This document shows positions 1 through 13,272 of a DNA stretch of 62,334 nt, in pieces. This DNA is from Lingula anatina. Lineage: Eukaryota > Brachiopoda > Lingulata > Lingulida > Lingulidae. The stretch's first letter is position 1. Every line of letters starts with the position of its first letter. A program made the position numbers and the translations under genes. Under the pieces are notes generated by a model. That model did not search any database and was not told where the DNA came from. It saw only the letters and a list, made by a program, of their open reading frames with translations. Location of the stretch: NCBI RefSeq assembly GCF_001039355.2, contig NW_019775598.1:70318-132651 (forward strand), read 5' to 3'.

Positions 1-1123
1 TCTATACTGTGTGCATAATTTATTTCCTTTGAGGCTATTATGTCCATAGGGGCCGGGTTGGAGTTGTTACGGTTTTAATTGAATATTTTGCATGCAAGCC
101 AGGGGACAGAAATAGCTATATGTCGGCCAGTGGAAAGCTTTAATAAAATTTGCTTCTTGTTAACTTGTGTGATTGTTTCAGTAATCGAAGTTCTGTTTAA
201 ATCGCCTAGTCTGTGCATCCTACATACTGAATAAGCAATTTCAAATAACATATGTTTGTAAGAAAGCAAAGGACTTGGACAATTCAGCATCGATTGGCAA
301 AAGACAGGAAAAGTACCACGTATTTTCTGTAAAATAAATTAAATTTATTATACAGACAGTGTCGTTCGTGCAGCCAGAAGCATGCTTTTTTTGCAGTCAT
401 TATCACAGTTTTGTCTTAATTAAGCTTCAGGCCCCTTGAGCTGTTAGAAATCCTCGCAAAAGGTGCAATGCGTGTTGACAGTCGTAAAAATAGTATTCAA
501 TACTGATTACACTAACTATGAAGTGACGTCTTCCAAAAAACCAGAGGGACAGCGACACTTTAGTATATCCCTTGGGCATCAGATAAAAAAAACATTATTT
601 ACAGACACACTGTAACAGATTGAGATACATAAATGTATGTTATGCAATGTTCAATAATACATTGCGCAAATAAAAGCTCATCTCAGCAAATTATGGCAAC
701 TTAAGGAACATCAACAAGTCTCGCGAGAGTTGTATCTAATCACAAATGTCCACGTAACTGCGGACAGTGCAGACTATATGGACAGGAAAAAGCGTTTTAT
801 GTAACACTAATTACATCAGAGTGATTGACCCAGCTGCTTGTGCAGAGGCCAGAAATTACTCACGTCCCGCGGGTGTACGGTCCGTTCCATTGGAACTTTC
901 AGTTACCGAATATTTTGGGCCGATATGGGTTACAAAGTTTACTGCTGTTAAGCGTTAATTAACGAGAGTAATTCTGACCACCATAGGTTGGAATTAAAAG
1001 GAGAGAACTAACGAGACACCCTGTTTTGTATTTTTTCTATCATTATTAATGTGGTTTCAACACAAATTGTGTACTTACTGGTAACATATAGTGCGAGTAT
1101 CTTTGCGTTTGGTATTTTGAAAT

Positions 1124-1200
1124 AATGGTAAGTATGTCGTGATATTATCATTGTTACCGTGTAATGGTAAGTATGTCGTGATATTATCATTTTTACCGGG
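1124..1200. repeat. two-copy 39-bp tandem repeat
   Basis: A unit beginning AATGGTAAGTATGTCGTGAT occurs at 1124 and again at 1163 (period 39), with only a few differences at the ends. It lies directly before the pentanucleotide array. Each unit pairs GGTAA near its start with TTACC near its end, so it can form a weak stem. Confidence 0.85.
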
Positions 1201-1287
1201 AATATAATATAATATAATATAATATAATATAATATAATATAATATAATATAATATAATATAATATAATATAATATAATATAATATAA
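1201..1287. repeat. (AATAT)n pentanucleotide microsatellite
   Basis: About 17 uninterrupted copies of a 5-bp AATAT/ATAAT unit. Confidence 0.97.
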
Positions 1288-1973
1288 GTGTATGTTCTAC
1301 ATCAGGATATGACAAAGAAATTCCTCTAGTGAAGAGTTATGTAGGAATAGTTCTAACACATGGTCAACATGGGATATGTAAGTTGATTAGAAAGGAAGTC
1401 GGCTAACCCGCAAATCTACTTAATCACATGTTCGAGAGACAGGAATTGACAGTTTGGCATTAACCAGGTTTCACGCCGGAAAAACGAAAGGCTTATTCAA
1501 CAATTAGTTTTCAAAGACGTATGAAGTTAAATCCGAGGTGACCCTTTCCGTTTAAACTTTGTCCTATATGTTTCGCTGTTTTTAAAAGAATCGTCTATCA
1601 TAAACGCTTGTCAACTTTTCAAGGTTTAGTTAATGAAGCGTATATACTCCCGTTGACTAAGTGAAAGCGATATCCACTCGGTTGTAGTTAATTTAAAGAC
1701 TGAACTTAAAGGTACTGGTAAGATTAATAAAGCTTATACATGTATGACATGTATGTAAGTGAATACTTATATTGCATAATTTACCTAATAAATGATGAAC
1801 AGTACCAAACGTAAAAGGTGCTGAATGTTGGTTATTTGCATCGACAAAATTATCCAATAATTTTGTCTACGTCATGTGAGAACCCCTTGTACCTTGCTCT
1901 ACTGTAAACTTGGGAACAACTATTACAAATATATGTTAAGTTTATGGTGCGTTCGCCCTTTCGAGACATGCAC

Positions 1974-2005
<32 letters not shown>

Positions 2006-2027
2006 GGACAGAGAGAGAGAGAGAGAG
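1974..2027. repeat. (GA)n microsatellite
   Basis: Dinucleotide GA run with a few GGA/ACA interruptions. Confidence 0.95.
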
Positions 2028-5000
2028 CAAGTGTCATATACAAAAAGTAATATACAAAATGCATCAGCTGGAATGAGTCAGGATAATTTTGTTATCGCTA
2101 CGTTTTTAATCAGCAAATAGTTATTGTGAATTCATAACGTGTTACGTAAACTTACCCATAGGAATAAATCAATGGATTAAACAATTAAGGAAAAAAGGAA
2201 TTGTCGTCGATGAGATAAACCGGGGCTATGACATGAAATTCTTTGATTTTGTGCCGACAGTAATTTACGAGATAAAAGAATAAACTTATTTGCTACAACT
2301 TTTTTTTAAATAAAAATTCTAATGGGTATCAATACGATGACTAGTTTAACATAACTAACAGGCGTGATGTGACGACTTTATCTCATTATTAAATAAAATA
2401 TTGCAAAAATGTAAATTTTGCAGTCTTGAAGCATTCATAAATATCAGTTATATTACCATCATTGTACAATTTTCTTTTTCGCACATTATTATCGCTATAG
2501 GCCCGATGTCTTTCCACATCGTATAATTTCGTCTTGACATTTCTCAACTCTGCATCCACAGAATGCAGAATGGAAATGGACTATATATAGTCATTGCACT
2601 CCGTGAACTTGGTAGAGATTCCGTGAGCGGGTAGCGTGTAAAGTAATCACTTCGCCTACCGTTTACAGCGACACTGCAGCGCTCTGCGTGACCTGCGATT
2701 GTACCCCTGACAACTTCAGCCTTCCAACTTGGCTGACACCTAGATTAATTGCTCTTAATCTCAAAGGTAGAATGACACCAAGTTCAGGCTTGTATTATTA
2801 AAGTGATTGTGGCGTTATTTAAAAGAAGGTAAATAATACTTCTGGCTACCAATGTAGTCATTGGCGATTTCAGTGACACACTAACTATATAGTATTTGCC
2901 CAAAAAATTGAGTATTTCTGTGGTTGGTTGCATTTCAAAATAGCTCAACGCCACACTTGAGCCCTTCCCTCACTATGGACGTGGTTCTAATCTGAAAATC
3001 ATTAAATTATGAAGCAGCTTGGGGGAAGTCAAAGTTCAAATGAGACTTTACAGATGTCAACGATGTGGTCTTTTATGACTGCCAAGGTCAATAAACAGGC
3101 ATTATCAAGGAATTAAAACATCAATACATTGACATGTAGCATTAAATAGAGAACCTGTTCTTCGGTTGAGAGCAGAACATGTGGACATCTATGGATGCCC
3201 TTTTGAATGGCGCTGAAGCAACCTGCGCAACGTGTAGCTACAAGCCTATATGTTGTCAGCTGCTGCATTAAGTTACAAAAAGCCATTAAAACCGATAAAA
3301 CCTCTCAAATATAGTAAATGATTTCGGTATTTCTTTCGTGAATGCACATGTAGCAGTCATTTCGAACCAAATTATTTAAAGGTACATACGAACCGAGCAT
3401 CGGTGGAGCGTGGATTCCCAGTAACACATGTAAACCATTTCTACTAGATTCTTATATGACTCAAATAAATTCGACATGCAAAGGGATAAACTGAATAGAT
3501 CACTCGATCTGCCATAAAAGACTTCTAGACTGCTCCTTTCTTTAAATTTTTGGTTGTAAATTTAACCTACTTTTGTGACCTACTTTCCTGCCCCATTGAC
3601 ATACAGCTTAGAATGCCAGCAGAAAAATCCGTTCAAACATCATTTTCGGGTAAAATTAAACAATGCCTTTTGGTAATTCTCTTAATTATACTACTTGAAA
3701 CTATATGCTGGCATTTGGTTGGTTTTTGTGACATTAAAAATTGACTTTGTATGCATCTTTAATGAGAAATGCTTTTTAAAATATCAAGTGCAAGTGGAGA
3801 AACGGTCCAAGCAATGATTCGTGAGTAAAATGAATTAATTTTTTTTTCAGATAATAATTCCGATTTGGATATATCCTTCAATGGCTTTTGTCAAGGCCAT
3901 TCTACTGCAAATCTAAATGCACATTAAGGTGATGGTATATCTGCAGGTTCCATTGTCTCTGAACCTGACAACACACAGCAGAGAACTGCTAATGTTTACA
4001 GCCCAACAGCTGTCCAATATAGAACTAAATTATGGTCAATTATGGTCTAGGTTAGGAAACCCAAAGGCCCAAGCCATTTCACCAGCAAAGTTAATCCGTT
4101 TAGAAAATGACATACGGAAATGCCGACTGTCAAAAGCGAACAAGCTAATTCCAAAGATAAAGGATGCACAAAATGAGCTCAGTTCATTATGGTTTAGATA
4201 TCTCCACTTCCAGAGGCCATTTCCATACGGCTCGTAATGCCTGATTGTAATCAAGCGATGAGACCACATTAATCGAACCTGGTTTAAATGGACTGTAGTG
4301 AGACATAACTTTCTGTATGGTTATGTTAGAAAATCATCTTGACCCCATCCAATAAGTGTAGATAATGGACACAAAGAATAAACTGACGGTGTGTTCAGTA
4401 ATAGCAGAGGTAAAACTGACTATAAATTTGAACCCCATCGCCACATACACAAAAAACGTATTTTAAGCAATCATGCAATTTTTACCAAACACATAGACAT
4501 GCATTTCTTTTTGTGCAATCTCTTTCACACGACATTGGTTTTCAGACTTTATGTCACAATCCACGTGTTTTGCGTTTAAATTTAAAACATTCTGCTGGAT
4601 TCCACGACCTGCCGTTTCCTTGCTAACAGCAGGGGTATTGTGTAGAGAGACATGTGATTTGACAAGACATTTATCTTGATTAAATAAAACCCGACATATG
4701 ACGCAAGTATAACATTACAAGATCCTTCTGACCTTCAGTTAAATTCTTTCCTTGTCACAACGGCATTAAGTCAAAGCAAATGGCATATATAAAAAAATAA
4801 CATTGAAGAAAATCAATCATTCCGCGTTTACCTTACAAGCAATAGTTTTTCTAAGCTCTTCATAAAAACAAATGCGTTTTAAATAAATTGTATATACGAT
4901 TTATGAAACCGTTATCTTTTTAACTTATTAAAGTGAATGCACTATTGTGAGATACGACTGTCACATTAAAAAGATATGCACCAATCATGTAGGCCTACTA

Positions 5001-8000
5001 TTGTCCCGATAGACCGCTGCTAAACAACACGTGCGCGACCGATTTCATGCGAAAAAAAGTATGACGTGGTTTGTCTCTTGCCTGCATGTCCTCTAACAGT
5101 TTTTTTAGAATCCCACTCAAGCTTTATTATCAGACAAAACACTCCTGCCAACACTAGAGAAAACATGCATGTACATTTCCTTCCACTTAAATGCACTGTA
5201 TCACATTTCCCTTGTCCTTTACTCAACCTTCGATAGCGTCCTTTGTCAAATGGGAGTAAATGAGATGTACATGTAGGTATCAGTTATTTTCGTGTTTTTG
5301 TGGAAATAATAAATAATATACAATTAAGGTGCGGTACTGAGTAGCCTAATAAAGTTTGTGAGGGTCATGTCCAATGTTATTCACGTTTACGTGGACTCTT
5401 TTTCTTTATCGAAATATGTTGTTTTCACGTTTCCACTATGGGGATGGCTTAATTATTTGTGTTCTAGTACATCCATGTACTTCTGAAAGCGTAGGTTTGT
5501 AACCCCCTGTTATTGAGATACTTATACACGGACATTTGAATGTATTTTAATCGTTGTGTCTTTACCGTCAAAGTTCATTTTTCCATGGCTTCGAAAAATG
5601 AGTGACAGACAGTCATTAGTAAATGTTTCAATGGGTCACAGCCCATTATGACCACGAAGATGAAACCACGTGCAGAACAGCTGTCATAGCCTTTACGTGT
5701 TCCCCTGCGGAATTTGTCTTATTTAACGCTCACCTACGGTTGTCAACATGTCCTAGAACAGGGGTTCCTGTGGCCCCCCCCCCGTCGCCCCCGCCTCTTG
5801 TCCGAGCAAGGTTGTACGTGTGCCTTTACATTGGATATCAAATGGTCACCATTCCCATACTGCATTTTTCAACCTACTGGCGTGATTTCACACACAATCA
5901 CGACGGAGGATATTTGCTTCTCACTTCCATCCCGGATTCAGGAATGAACTTTCTATTAAGTTCAGCGACACCTCGATAGTAAACCAGACACTCCCTGAGA
6001 ATATTATTAACCTTCTGTAATTGGCTCGGTTGGGCTGGGGTATGCATTCAACACTTCACTGGTCGCTAACTACACCCCTAGGGGACTATTCATTTCGTAC
6101 ACGGGCGAGCCTTTCTTTGAAATTCTCACGCTGAACTCTCTCGTGATTCCCAGGTGGGGAAAACAGCACCGCGTGTTTTGCAGGTCCTGTTTCAAAACTT
6201 TATGGTCATGAATATTGAAAGCAAAACTGTCATTTTCTATAGACACATGTCGCACCTTGAAGTCCTGCTATCAAAAACATGAAAGACAAGAACAACAAAC
6301 GATGGTATGATTGAAAAGTGGGTTACTGTTTCTGTTCATTACTTTTTTATGTTTCAGTCTTTTTTAATAAAGCAATATAAGTGCCGTTTTTTATCTTTCT
6401 AATGAGGTTATTGAGTTGTTGGAGTAGACCAATGCCTTTGTTCCAAAATAAACTTTATTAACTATTTAATGACAGGTTGGGTGAAGTGGATTCTCTGAGT
6501 TCGTGTTAAATTGTTCTCTTCCAATTGTTTCCTAGAGTCGCCAAGGCAGCGCTATACACACTCGCAGGTCTACCAGGGCAAATTCAGACACTTGAGATAA
6601 TTTTTACTGACAAGATTTGCTTTTCCCTTTGAAGTTTTTTTCTGCCTTATCACCGATAACGTTCATATGAAATAACGCAAATGCTTGAGCTCCCAATGCC
6701 CAATCAATAATCTCAAGACTATAAATCAACCGCAAGTCAACTCACAGAATAAATGAAATTGAGCCCCTTGTTTGTCTTGCGTGTGTCTTAGATTTGCTTT
6801 CACTTGGCTTGCACTTGTCACTTTCAAGCGCCCACTTAATGGCGCGTCTTAGAGGAGAACAACTGAACAAACAAAACAGCCGTGGATCAGACGCAGAGAC
6901 GTGATAGAAAGTGCAATTTCCCATTCCAATCCCACATATGCAAAACCATACCAGACAAACAGCATTTGACGTGAAAATGAGAATGAGTTTTGATGAAAAA
7001 CAATAGACAAGCAAACACACCAGAGACAACCGAGACATGAAAACTAGCGTGAAACAGCAATATCACTTTTCTCAAACCCCAGCGATTAATGCTTTCATTA
7101 ATGTCAGCTAACAGGCAATTTTATCAAAAGATCGCGCAATCTATAAAGAACCTTGGCGAAACGTCCTTGTGCCGTCTAGAACAAGACGTACAGGCTGTTC
7201 TTAACGTGGTACAAACGCCAGACACTTTAAACATATATCTCCCAAAAGGCACAGAAGCACTTACAAATCGCATAAATTTCTTTGAAATCCGTCTTGGCAG
7301 AAAATTAAAACAGACAATTATGTAAGGATTAAGATAAAAGGCAAAGTTATGACACCTGCTAGACTATCTACACTTCTCATTAGAAGTCGTTTTGACAGAT
7401 AAAGAGCATAATTTCCCAGGATGTTGGCAATAGATTAACAAAGATTAAAGGAATCCATTTAATTAACGTCTTAGCAAGAGAGTTGAGATGCACATTCCCG
7501 TTAAAATGATGGGTAATACGTGATGAATGATAAACAAATAGTACATTTTATCCACATCTGATAAAAAAGAATTGTGTCCAAAAATACCATCAATACAAAA
7601 ACAAGAACGCTAACCATGCAGCCCATCAATAGATCTCTACCCACTGTGGTTTCCCCAGTAATCTCCTTTCTATAGATCTAAGGGAAAACGAAGACAAGCT
7701 TAACAAATATCGAATTTGTATGAAGGATCGACTTCTCCCGGGCAGCCCTCATGTGGCAATTTTGCATTACATTGCCCTTCCACAGGGCTTTACTTTTCAA
7801 AATGTCCACGCCGCTGTGTCTGCAGGATGTAGTCCAAAATAATTGCCTGGAACTCAATAAATTGGGGGTAATCCTTCTGCGGTATGGTATTAAAATTGCT
7901 TTTGGGAGGGCCCGTTGTGTATTCTCGTAATGAAATAGAGGCTAACGCGAGATGATCGAGGGAAAATAGAGCCAAAAAGGCCGTGGAATTTGATTAGGTT

Positions 8001-8690
8001 TTTGAGTCATAGATAGATTTTCGCAAAACGAGGATCATAACTATTGCTGATGGTAACGATGGGGAGGTGCCTGGACAAGTAATGAGACGAGATGCCTTCA
8101 GTAGGCTACCGTTAACAACATATAAGGCGCATCTGCTGTGATTCGTGCAAATTTGCTTGAGTTTCAAACGTGGAGATTTTGAAAATCAAGTCGTAATCCT
8201 AAATAACTGTACTGGTTCATTTCTTAGAGTGTTTGGTTCACCACATATAAGCGTTTAATAGTTGCATTACTTAAAGGGTTTACAGGTGACATGACACATA
8301 ACCATTTGTATACTGCATATGGCAATTTGCAGCCTGTATCAAAGAGGCATTATTGGGGTTACGCACGCCTATACCCTGCCTACTTACACACCAGTACACG
8401 TGGAATATTACAAGATAACGCTATGCATTCTCAGGACGACCTTGATTTCCCAGGAGCTCTCGCTGATGCAACTTTTCCAGGCACATTTGTAGCAGCATTA
8501 GTATAGGTGCACCCAGCCAAACTTCCTTGAATTCTAACAAATAAAGATACAGCATCGTCACTCTGGGTGTTACTGTTCAGACATGCCAACCGCGAATAGA
8601 CCTTAATTTATCTAATTTTTTGTTATTGTTTTAGTTGAACATGATCTCTGCTTCAGTGGTGTAGATTGTTTTTCATTAGAAAGTCCGGGT

Positions 8691-8905
8691 TTTTCTATTC
8701 TATTTCATCCTGGTCCATTCTGTTTCATTATTTTCTCTTTTCTTCTTTTCTATCCTATTCTATTCTGTCCAGTCTATCCTATTCTATTCTGGCACGTTCT
8801 GTTCTTTTAGATTGTATTCTATTTTCGTCCGTTTTTTCCATTTAGATTTAATTCTAGTCTTGACCATTTCTATTCTAGTGTAGTCTATTTCTATCCATTT
8901 ATTAA
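8691..8905. repeat. degenerate TTCTATTC pyrimidine-rich repeat
   Basis: Irregular runs of TCTATTC, CCTATTCTATTCTG and TTCTAGTC over about 215 bases. The plus strand is strongly T/C biased. It looks like an old, decayed short tandem repeat. Confidence 0.7.
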
Positions 8906-9849
8906 ATACATGTAGCATTCCCCAGTTCTCTGACCTATGATCCCGTTGGTTTCAACACCTATCTCTTCCGCCTACTCACACCTAAATCAAACCATAATTA
9001 CTCCCCTTGGTGTCGGTATTGATTACACACTACCGACTGGAAGCAAGTGACACGTACACAAACACGGTTGATCTTTACATTCTGGGATGCGTAAACAGCC
9101 GTCCTTGTTCTCAAAAAGAGCGTATTTGCCTGGACACAAGAAGTGATTGTCAGGTCTTCGGGTTTTTTCCAGGTTGTTCTATTTGATGTGGGTAAAATAA
9201 TACACTATCACCTGGTAGAAAAATGCAAGAACACCTGGAGCGTCAGCGGGAGATGTTCGTGGCATATATCACAAGCGGGTTTCAGTGTATTATTTGACAT
9301 GCATACCAAGAAAAAGTGCTCGCATTTCACCGAAGAACACCCCTAAAAGCAATTGAATAATATTTCGACTCGGTCACATAACATCTCTAGGTGTGTACAT
9401 GTATATATACCCAGCAAATACAAATCGGCCACATAACTTCTCGAGGTACATTTGTATGTTTGTTACGGTACGTTTCATCTACCTCCGTGTTTTCGAACGT
9501 ACATCAACGTCTACGTACTCGGGACGAATACGACGTAAGTCTAACGAATGGACAATTTTTCTCATACGTTGATGCACTACGCTAGTTCTTCATCCAACCG
9601 AAACAGGTGTCTGCATGACTCCCATTATAACATCACTGTGATTTCTCCGACTGCGTCAAAGCACTGTGATGACAGCATGTTAAACGGAAAACTTTCAACA
9701 GTGTTCGCAAAGCTGTTTGAGAAAAAAAGGCACTTAGTAACGTGCAATATTACAAGATTACCAGATTACGTGTTGTATTTTTCGAGATTAAAAAAAGAAA
9801 CAGTAATTTCCAGATGATATTCGGGTTTGAATTGTCAGGATATGGTGCC

Positions 9850-9852
<3 letters not shown>

Positions 9853-9891
<39 letters not shown>

Positions 9892-9898
9892 TAACACA
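9853..9898. repeat. (CA)n microsatellite
   Basis: Perfect CA run followed by ATTAACACATA, the same spacer that recurs in the 10.27 kb array. Confidence 0.95.
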
Positions 9899-10263
9899 TA
9901 TGGACTCTTTCTCTCTCAGTAAAAAAAAGGTTATACAGTTACAGTATTGCATAAACGGGCAGAAAGTAGAGATTGACAATTCATGTTGTTAACCTTACAA
10001 TTGAAATTCTAAGAGGTATATCATTAGCTTCTTGATTGTCAATTAAGTTGTAATATGCGATTAATATTTTCCCATTTTCTTTTATAATTTTGTTGTTTTT
10101 TGTTGGTAAACATATATAAAGAATATAAACAAATGTTTCTGTAATAATTAACATATTGTCTAGTTCCTTCCCATGTTGGGATTTCTGTTTTCGTTCTACT
10201 TAAACTAATATATTTCTTAATTATTAAGATAAGTAGATAAAAACCTTTTATATCATATGCTTG

Positions 10264-10376
10264 CACANACACATTAACACATACACACACACACACACAC
10301 ATTAACACACACACACACACACATTAACACATACACACACACACACATTAACACACACAGACACACACACACACAT
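10264..10376. repeat. compound CA repeat with ATTAACACA spacers
   Basis: CA runs interrupted four times by ATTAACACA (10,272-10,351), giving a higher-order pattern. A single undetermined base lies at 10,268. Confidence 0.92.
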
Positions 10377-11317
10377 ATGCATCAAGCCGGCACATGTATA
10401 CATGTCTATCTATATATATTACACACACGCACGCGCATGTACATACACGCACAAGTGCACACGCAGACACACGCACACTTAGCGAGAGAGCATAATGAAA
10501 TATATATCTCTTTCATTTTGATGACAGGAAACTTAACATGGCTCTCTCATCACACACGCCTGTCACGTACCACGCGTATGGCTTTAAGAATCAATACAGA
10601 AGGAAAGGGAGAGCGTGTGGAGCGCGCGGAGCTGTAGGGGCTTCCTGCTTTGCTGTAAAATCCAAAATGATTTTATCGAAGATGTGACTCGGTTTTCTGA
10701 AATGGTGTGTTTTTTGCTTGGGGCGAACCAGCAAGCCGCAAAACTGACACCGCTTCCTGTTTTATCGAAAAAAGGGTTTTTGTTTGTGGTTGATATCTAT
10801 TTTTTTGAGGACGTTTTTGTACGTTAAGATATGGCTTTGTCGTATGAAGAAATCGCTAAATGGAGCCTGGGATCGCCACAATACAGTTAGTTAGTTCTTG
10901 AAGTATAAATGTCTCTCCGATGACACAAGACACCTTTTTGTAAAATTATTTCTTTTAGAAACACTTTATAGTGTTTATACTCGACTTATACTTATCTAAC
11001 ATTGTGATCATAATGTGTAAGCATTATAGGATTCCTTTTGTTGTTCACATTATATCCAGAATCGTATGTGTCCACGTAGAAATAAGACTCACGGAAACTA
11101 ACGAATGCATTCTATTACAATTAGCCGTCAGAACAGAATTCGAGCCCCTAAAGCCACTACTATTACACACAGTGTAATTTGTAATTTACTTTTAATGGAG
11201 CTTGAGCAATATGGTATTAGGAACCTTTTCAGCCAATTTGCACACGTAATCCTCTGTAAATCCTGTATTAACTCAATGATAATTATCTCGTTTTCCAATG
11301 TTCGCCATTATACGACG

Positions 11318-11580
11318 AAACGTTTGTAACGTGAACTTGAAGTTGATGTGTACCTTCAGTATTAACGGTTTTATGTGTACAAAATTTAATTCAAACTCTA
11401 TTTCAAACAAACATTTCTGTCTGTTAATACAGGTAATTACGTACATTTGACAAATCAATGTGAACCAGACTCTCTATCATGGTGGACTCTCTGTCTTACT
11501 GTCACACCGGGCATAAGTTCGGTCACAGGGAAATAAACATCGGTTAAGTTTTATCACTTCATGGGGTGGTGGGGGGGGAG
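11318..11580. repeat. left copy of a ~263-bp sequence flanking the gap
   Basis: The segment from AAACGTTTGTAACGTG to the G-run ATGGGGTGGTGGGG recurs almost identically at 12,572-12,833 on the far side of the N gap. At least two substitutions separate the copies (GAAGTTGATG/GAAGTTAATG and GACTCTCTG/GACTTTCTG). This is the pattern expected when two haplotypes or two unmerged contig ends are laid side by side. Confidence 0.9.
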
Positions 11581-11581
11581 G

Positions 11582-12571
11582 NNNNNNNNNNNNNNNNNNN
11601 NNNNNNNNNNNNNNNNNNNNNNNNNNNNNNNNNNNNNNNNNNNNNNNNNNNNNNNNNNNNNNNNNNNNNNNNNNNNNNNNNNNNNNNNNNNNNNNNNNNN
11701 NNNNNNNNNNNNNNNNNNNNNNNNNNNNNNNNNNNNNNNNNNNNNNNNNNNNNNNNNNNNNNNNNNNNNNNNNNNNNNNNNNNNNNNNNNNNNNNNNNNN
11801 NNNNNNNNNNNNNNNNNNNNNNNNNNNNNNNNNNNNNNNNNNNNNNNNNNNNNNNNNNNNNNNNNNNNNNNNNNNNNNNNNNNNNNNNNNNNNNNNNNNN
11901 NNNNNNNNNNNNNNNNNNNNNNNNNNNNNNNNNNNNNNNNNNNNNNNNNNNNNNNNNNNNNNNNNNNNNNNNNNNNNNNNNNNNNNNNNNNNNNNNNNNN
12001 NNNNNNNNNNNNNNNNNNNNNNNNNNNNNNNNNNNNNNNNNNNNNNNNNNNNNNNNNNNNNNNNNNNNNNNNNNNNNNNNNNNNNNNNNNNNNNNNNNNN
12101 NNNNNNNNNNNNNNNNNNNNNNNNNNNNNNNNNNNNNNNNNNNNNNNNNNNNNNNNNNNNNNNNNNNNNNNNNNNNNNNNNNNNNNNNNNNNNNNNNNNN
12201 NNNNNNNNNNNNNNNNNNNNNNNNNNNNNNNNNNNNNNNNNNNNNNNNNNNNNNNNNNNNNNNNNNNNNNNNNNNNNNNNNNNNNNNNNNNNNNNNNNNN
12301 NNNNNNNNNNNNNNNNNNNNNNNNNNNNNNNNNNNNNNNNNNNNNNNNNNNNNNNNNNNNNNNNNNNNNNNNNNNNNNNNNNNNNNNNNNNNNNNNNNNN
12401 NNNNNNNNNNNNNNNNNNNNNNNNNNNNNNNNNNNNNNNNNNNNNNNNNNNNNNNNNNNNNNNNNNNNNNNNNNNNNNNNNNNNNNNNNNNNNNNNNNNN
12501 NNNNNNNNNNNNNNNNNNNNNNNNNNNNNNNNNNNNNNNNNNNNNNNNNNNNNNNNNNNNNNNNNNNNNNN
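11582..12571. other. assembly gap (990 N)
   Basis: A run of undetermined bases. The left flank ends in a G-run that could have stopped sequencing. Reading frames across it are meaningless. Confidence 0.99.
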
Positions 12572-12833
12572 AAACGTTTGTAACGTGAACTTGAAGTTAA
12601 TGTGTACCTTCAGTATTAACGGTTTTATGTGTACAAAATTTAATTCAAACTCTATTTCAAACAAACATTTCTGTCTGTTAATACAGGTAATTACGTACAT
12701 TTGACAAATCAATGTGAACCAGACTCTCTATCATGGTGGACTTTCTGTCTTACTGTCACACCGGGCATAAGTTCGGTCACAGGGAAATAAACATCGGTTA
12801 AGTTTTATCACTTCATGGGGTGGTGGGGGGGGA
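12572..12833. repeat. right copy of the gap-flanking sequence
   Basis: Near-identical to 11,318-11,580. The sequence continues past the G-run into unique DNA at about 12,834. Confidence 0.9.
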
Positions 12834-13238
12834 TGCTGGAAATAAACGTTGTTAACCTTCCCTCATTATCTCAAACGTAATTGCGTTAGTTTCCAATCTA
12901 CATCTTCTGATGGTCGGGAGGGCCCCCGCGGTCCCAATAAAGATATTTGCGTAAGAGTGAAGTCAAAAGGGCAATAAGTCGCCACTACACAGGAAAGAGA
13001 CCGAAATTGTCAGACACAGGAGATAGGCCTCCCGGTACACTTAGAAACCGTATTTGATGTAACAATCTAAATTTGCAAATATCTATCTGGTCACCCGCTG
13101 CTTATTAGTCACAGTGAAGGGTTGTGGAATGAGCTATCAACATGGCTCTCTTTTCCTAGCTAATAACTGTTAGATATGTATTTGATAGTAAAAATACAAC
13201 TGATGAGTCAAAGTGAAGAAACAGCTTAAAATGGCTAT

Positions 13239-13239
<1 letters not shown>

Positions 13240-13269
<30 letters not shown>
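13240..13269. repeat. poly(A) run
   Basis: About 30 consecutive A. No retroposed gene body is recognisable beside it. Confidence 0.95.

Positions 13270-13272
<3 letters not shown>

Larger units (their letters stand above)
1..8690. other. gene-poor stretch, no supported gene
   Basis: AT-rich non-coding sequence with stop codons in all frames at short intervals and no recognisable exon. It holds the simple repeats listed separately. It may be intron of the minus-strand active-zone gene whose first coding exon is at 20.65-20.91 kb, but nothing in the stretch itself proves that. A 106-codon plus-strand frame at 3917-4237 and a 78-codon frame at 7089-7325 show no motif I recognise. Confidence 0.6.
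8906..11317. other. gene-poor stretch with CA repeats
   Basis: No exon recognised. It contains CA microsatellites and, at 9371-9391 and 9426-9446, two imperfect copies of CGGYCACATAAC. Between these is TACCCAGCAAATA (9408-9420), which resembles the terminal repeat of the small element at 30,147. It may therefore carry a decayed mobile-element fragment. Confidence 0.5.

Noticed and set aside
3917-4237. 106-codon plus-strand frame after an acceptor-like TATCTGCAG
   Set aside because: Looks protein-like but matches nothing I recognise and has no donor or partner exon; the opposite strand is also partly open.
10264-10376. CRISPR-like alternation of CA runs and ATTAACACA spacers
   Set aside because: It is a compound microsatellite: units are too short, spacers identical, and the DNA is eukaryotic.
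11477-12712. Long frames across 11.5-12.7 kb
   Set aside because: They consist of undetermined bases (N), not coding sequence.
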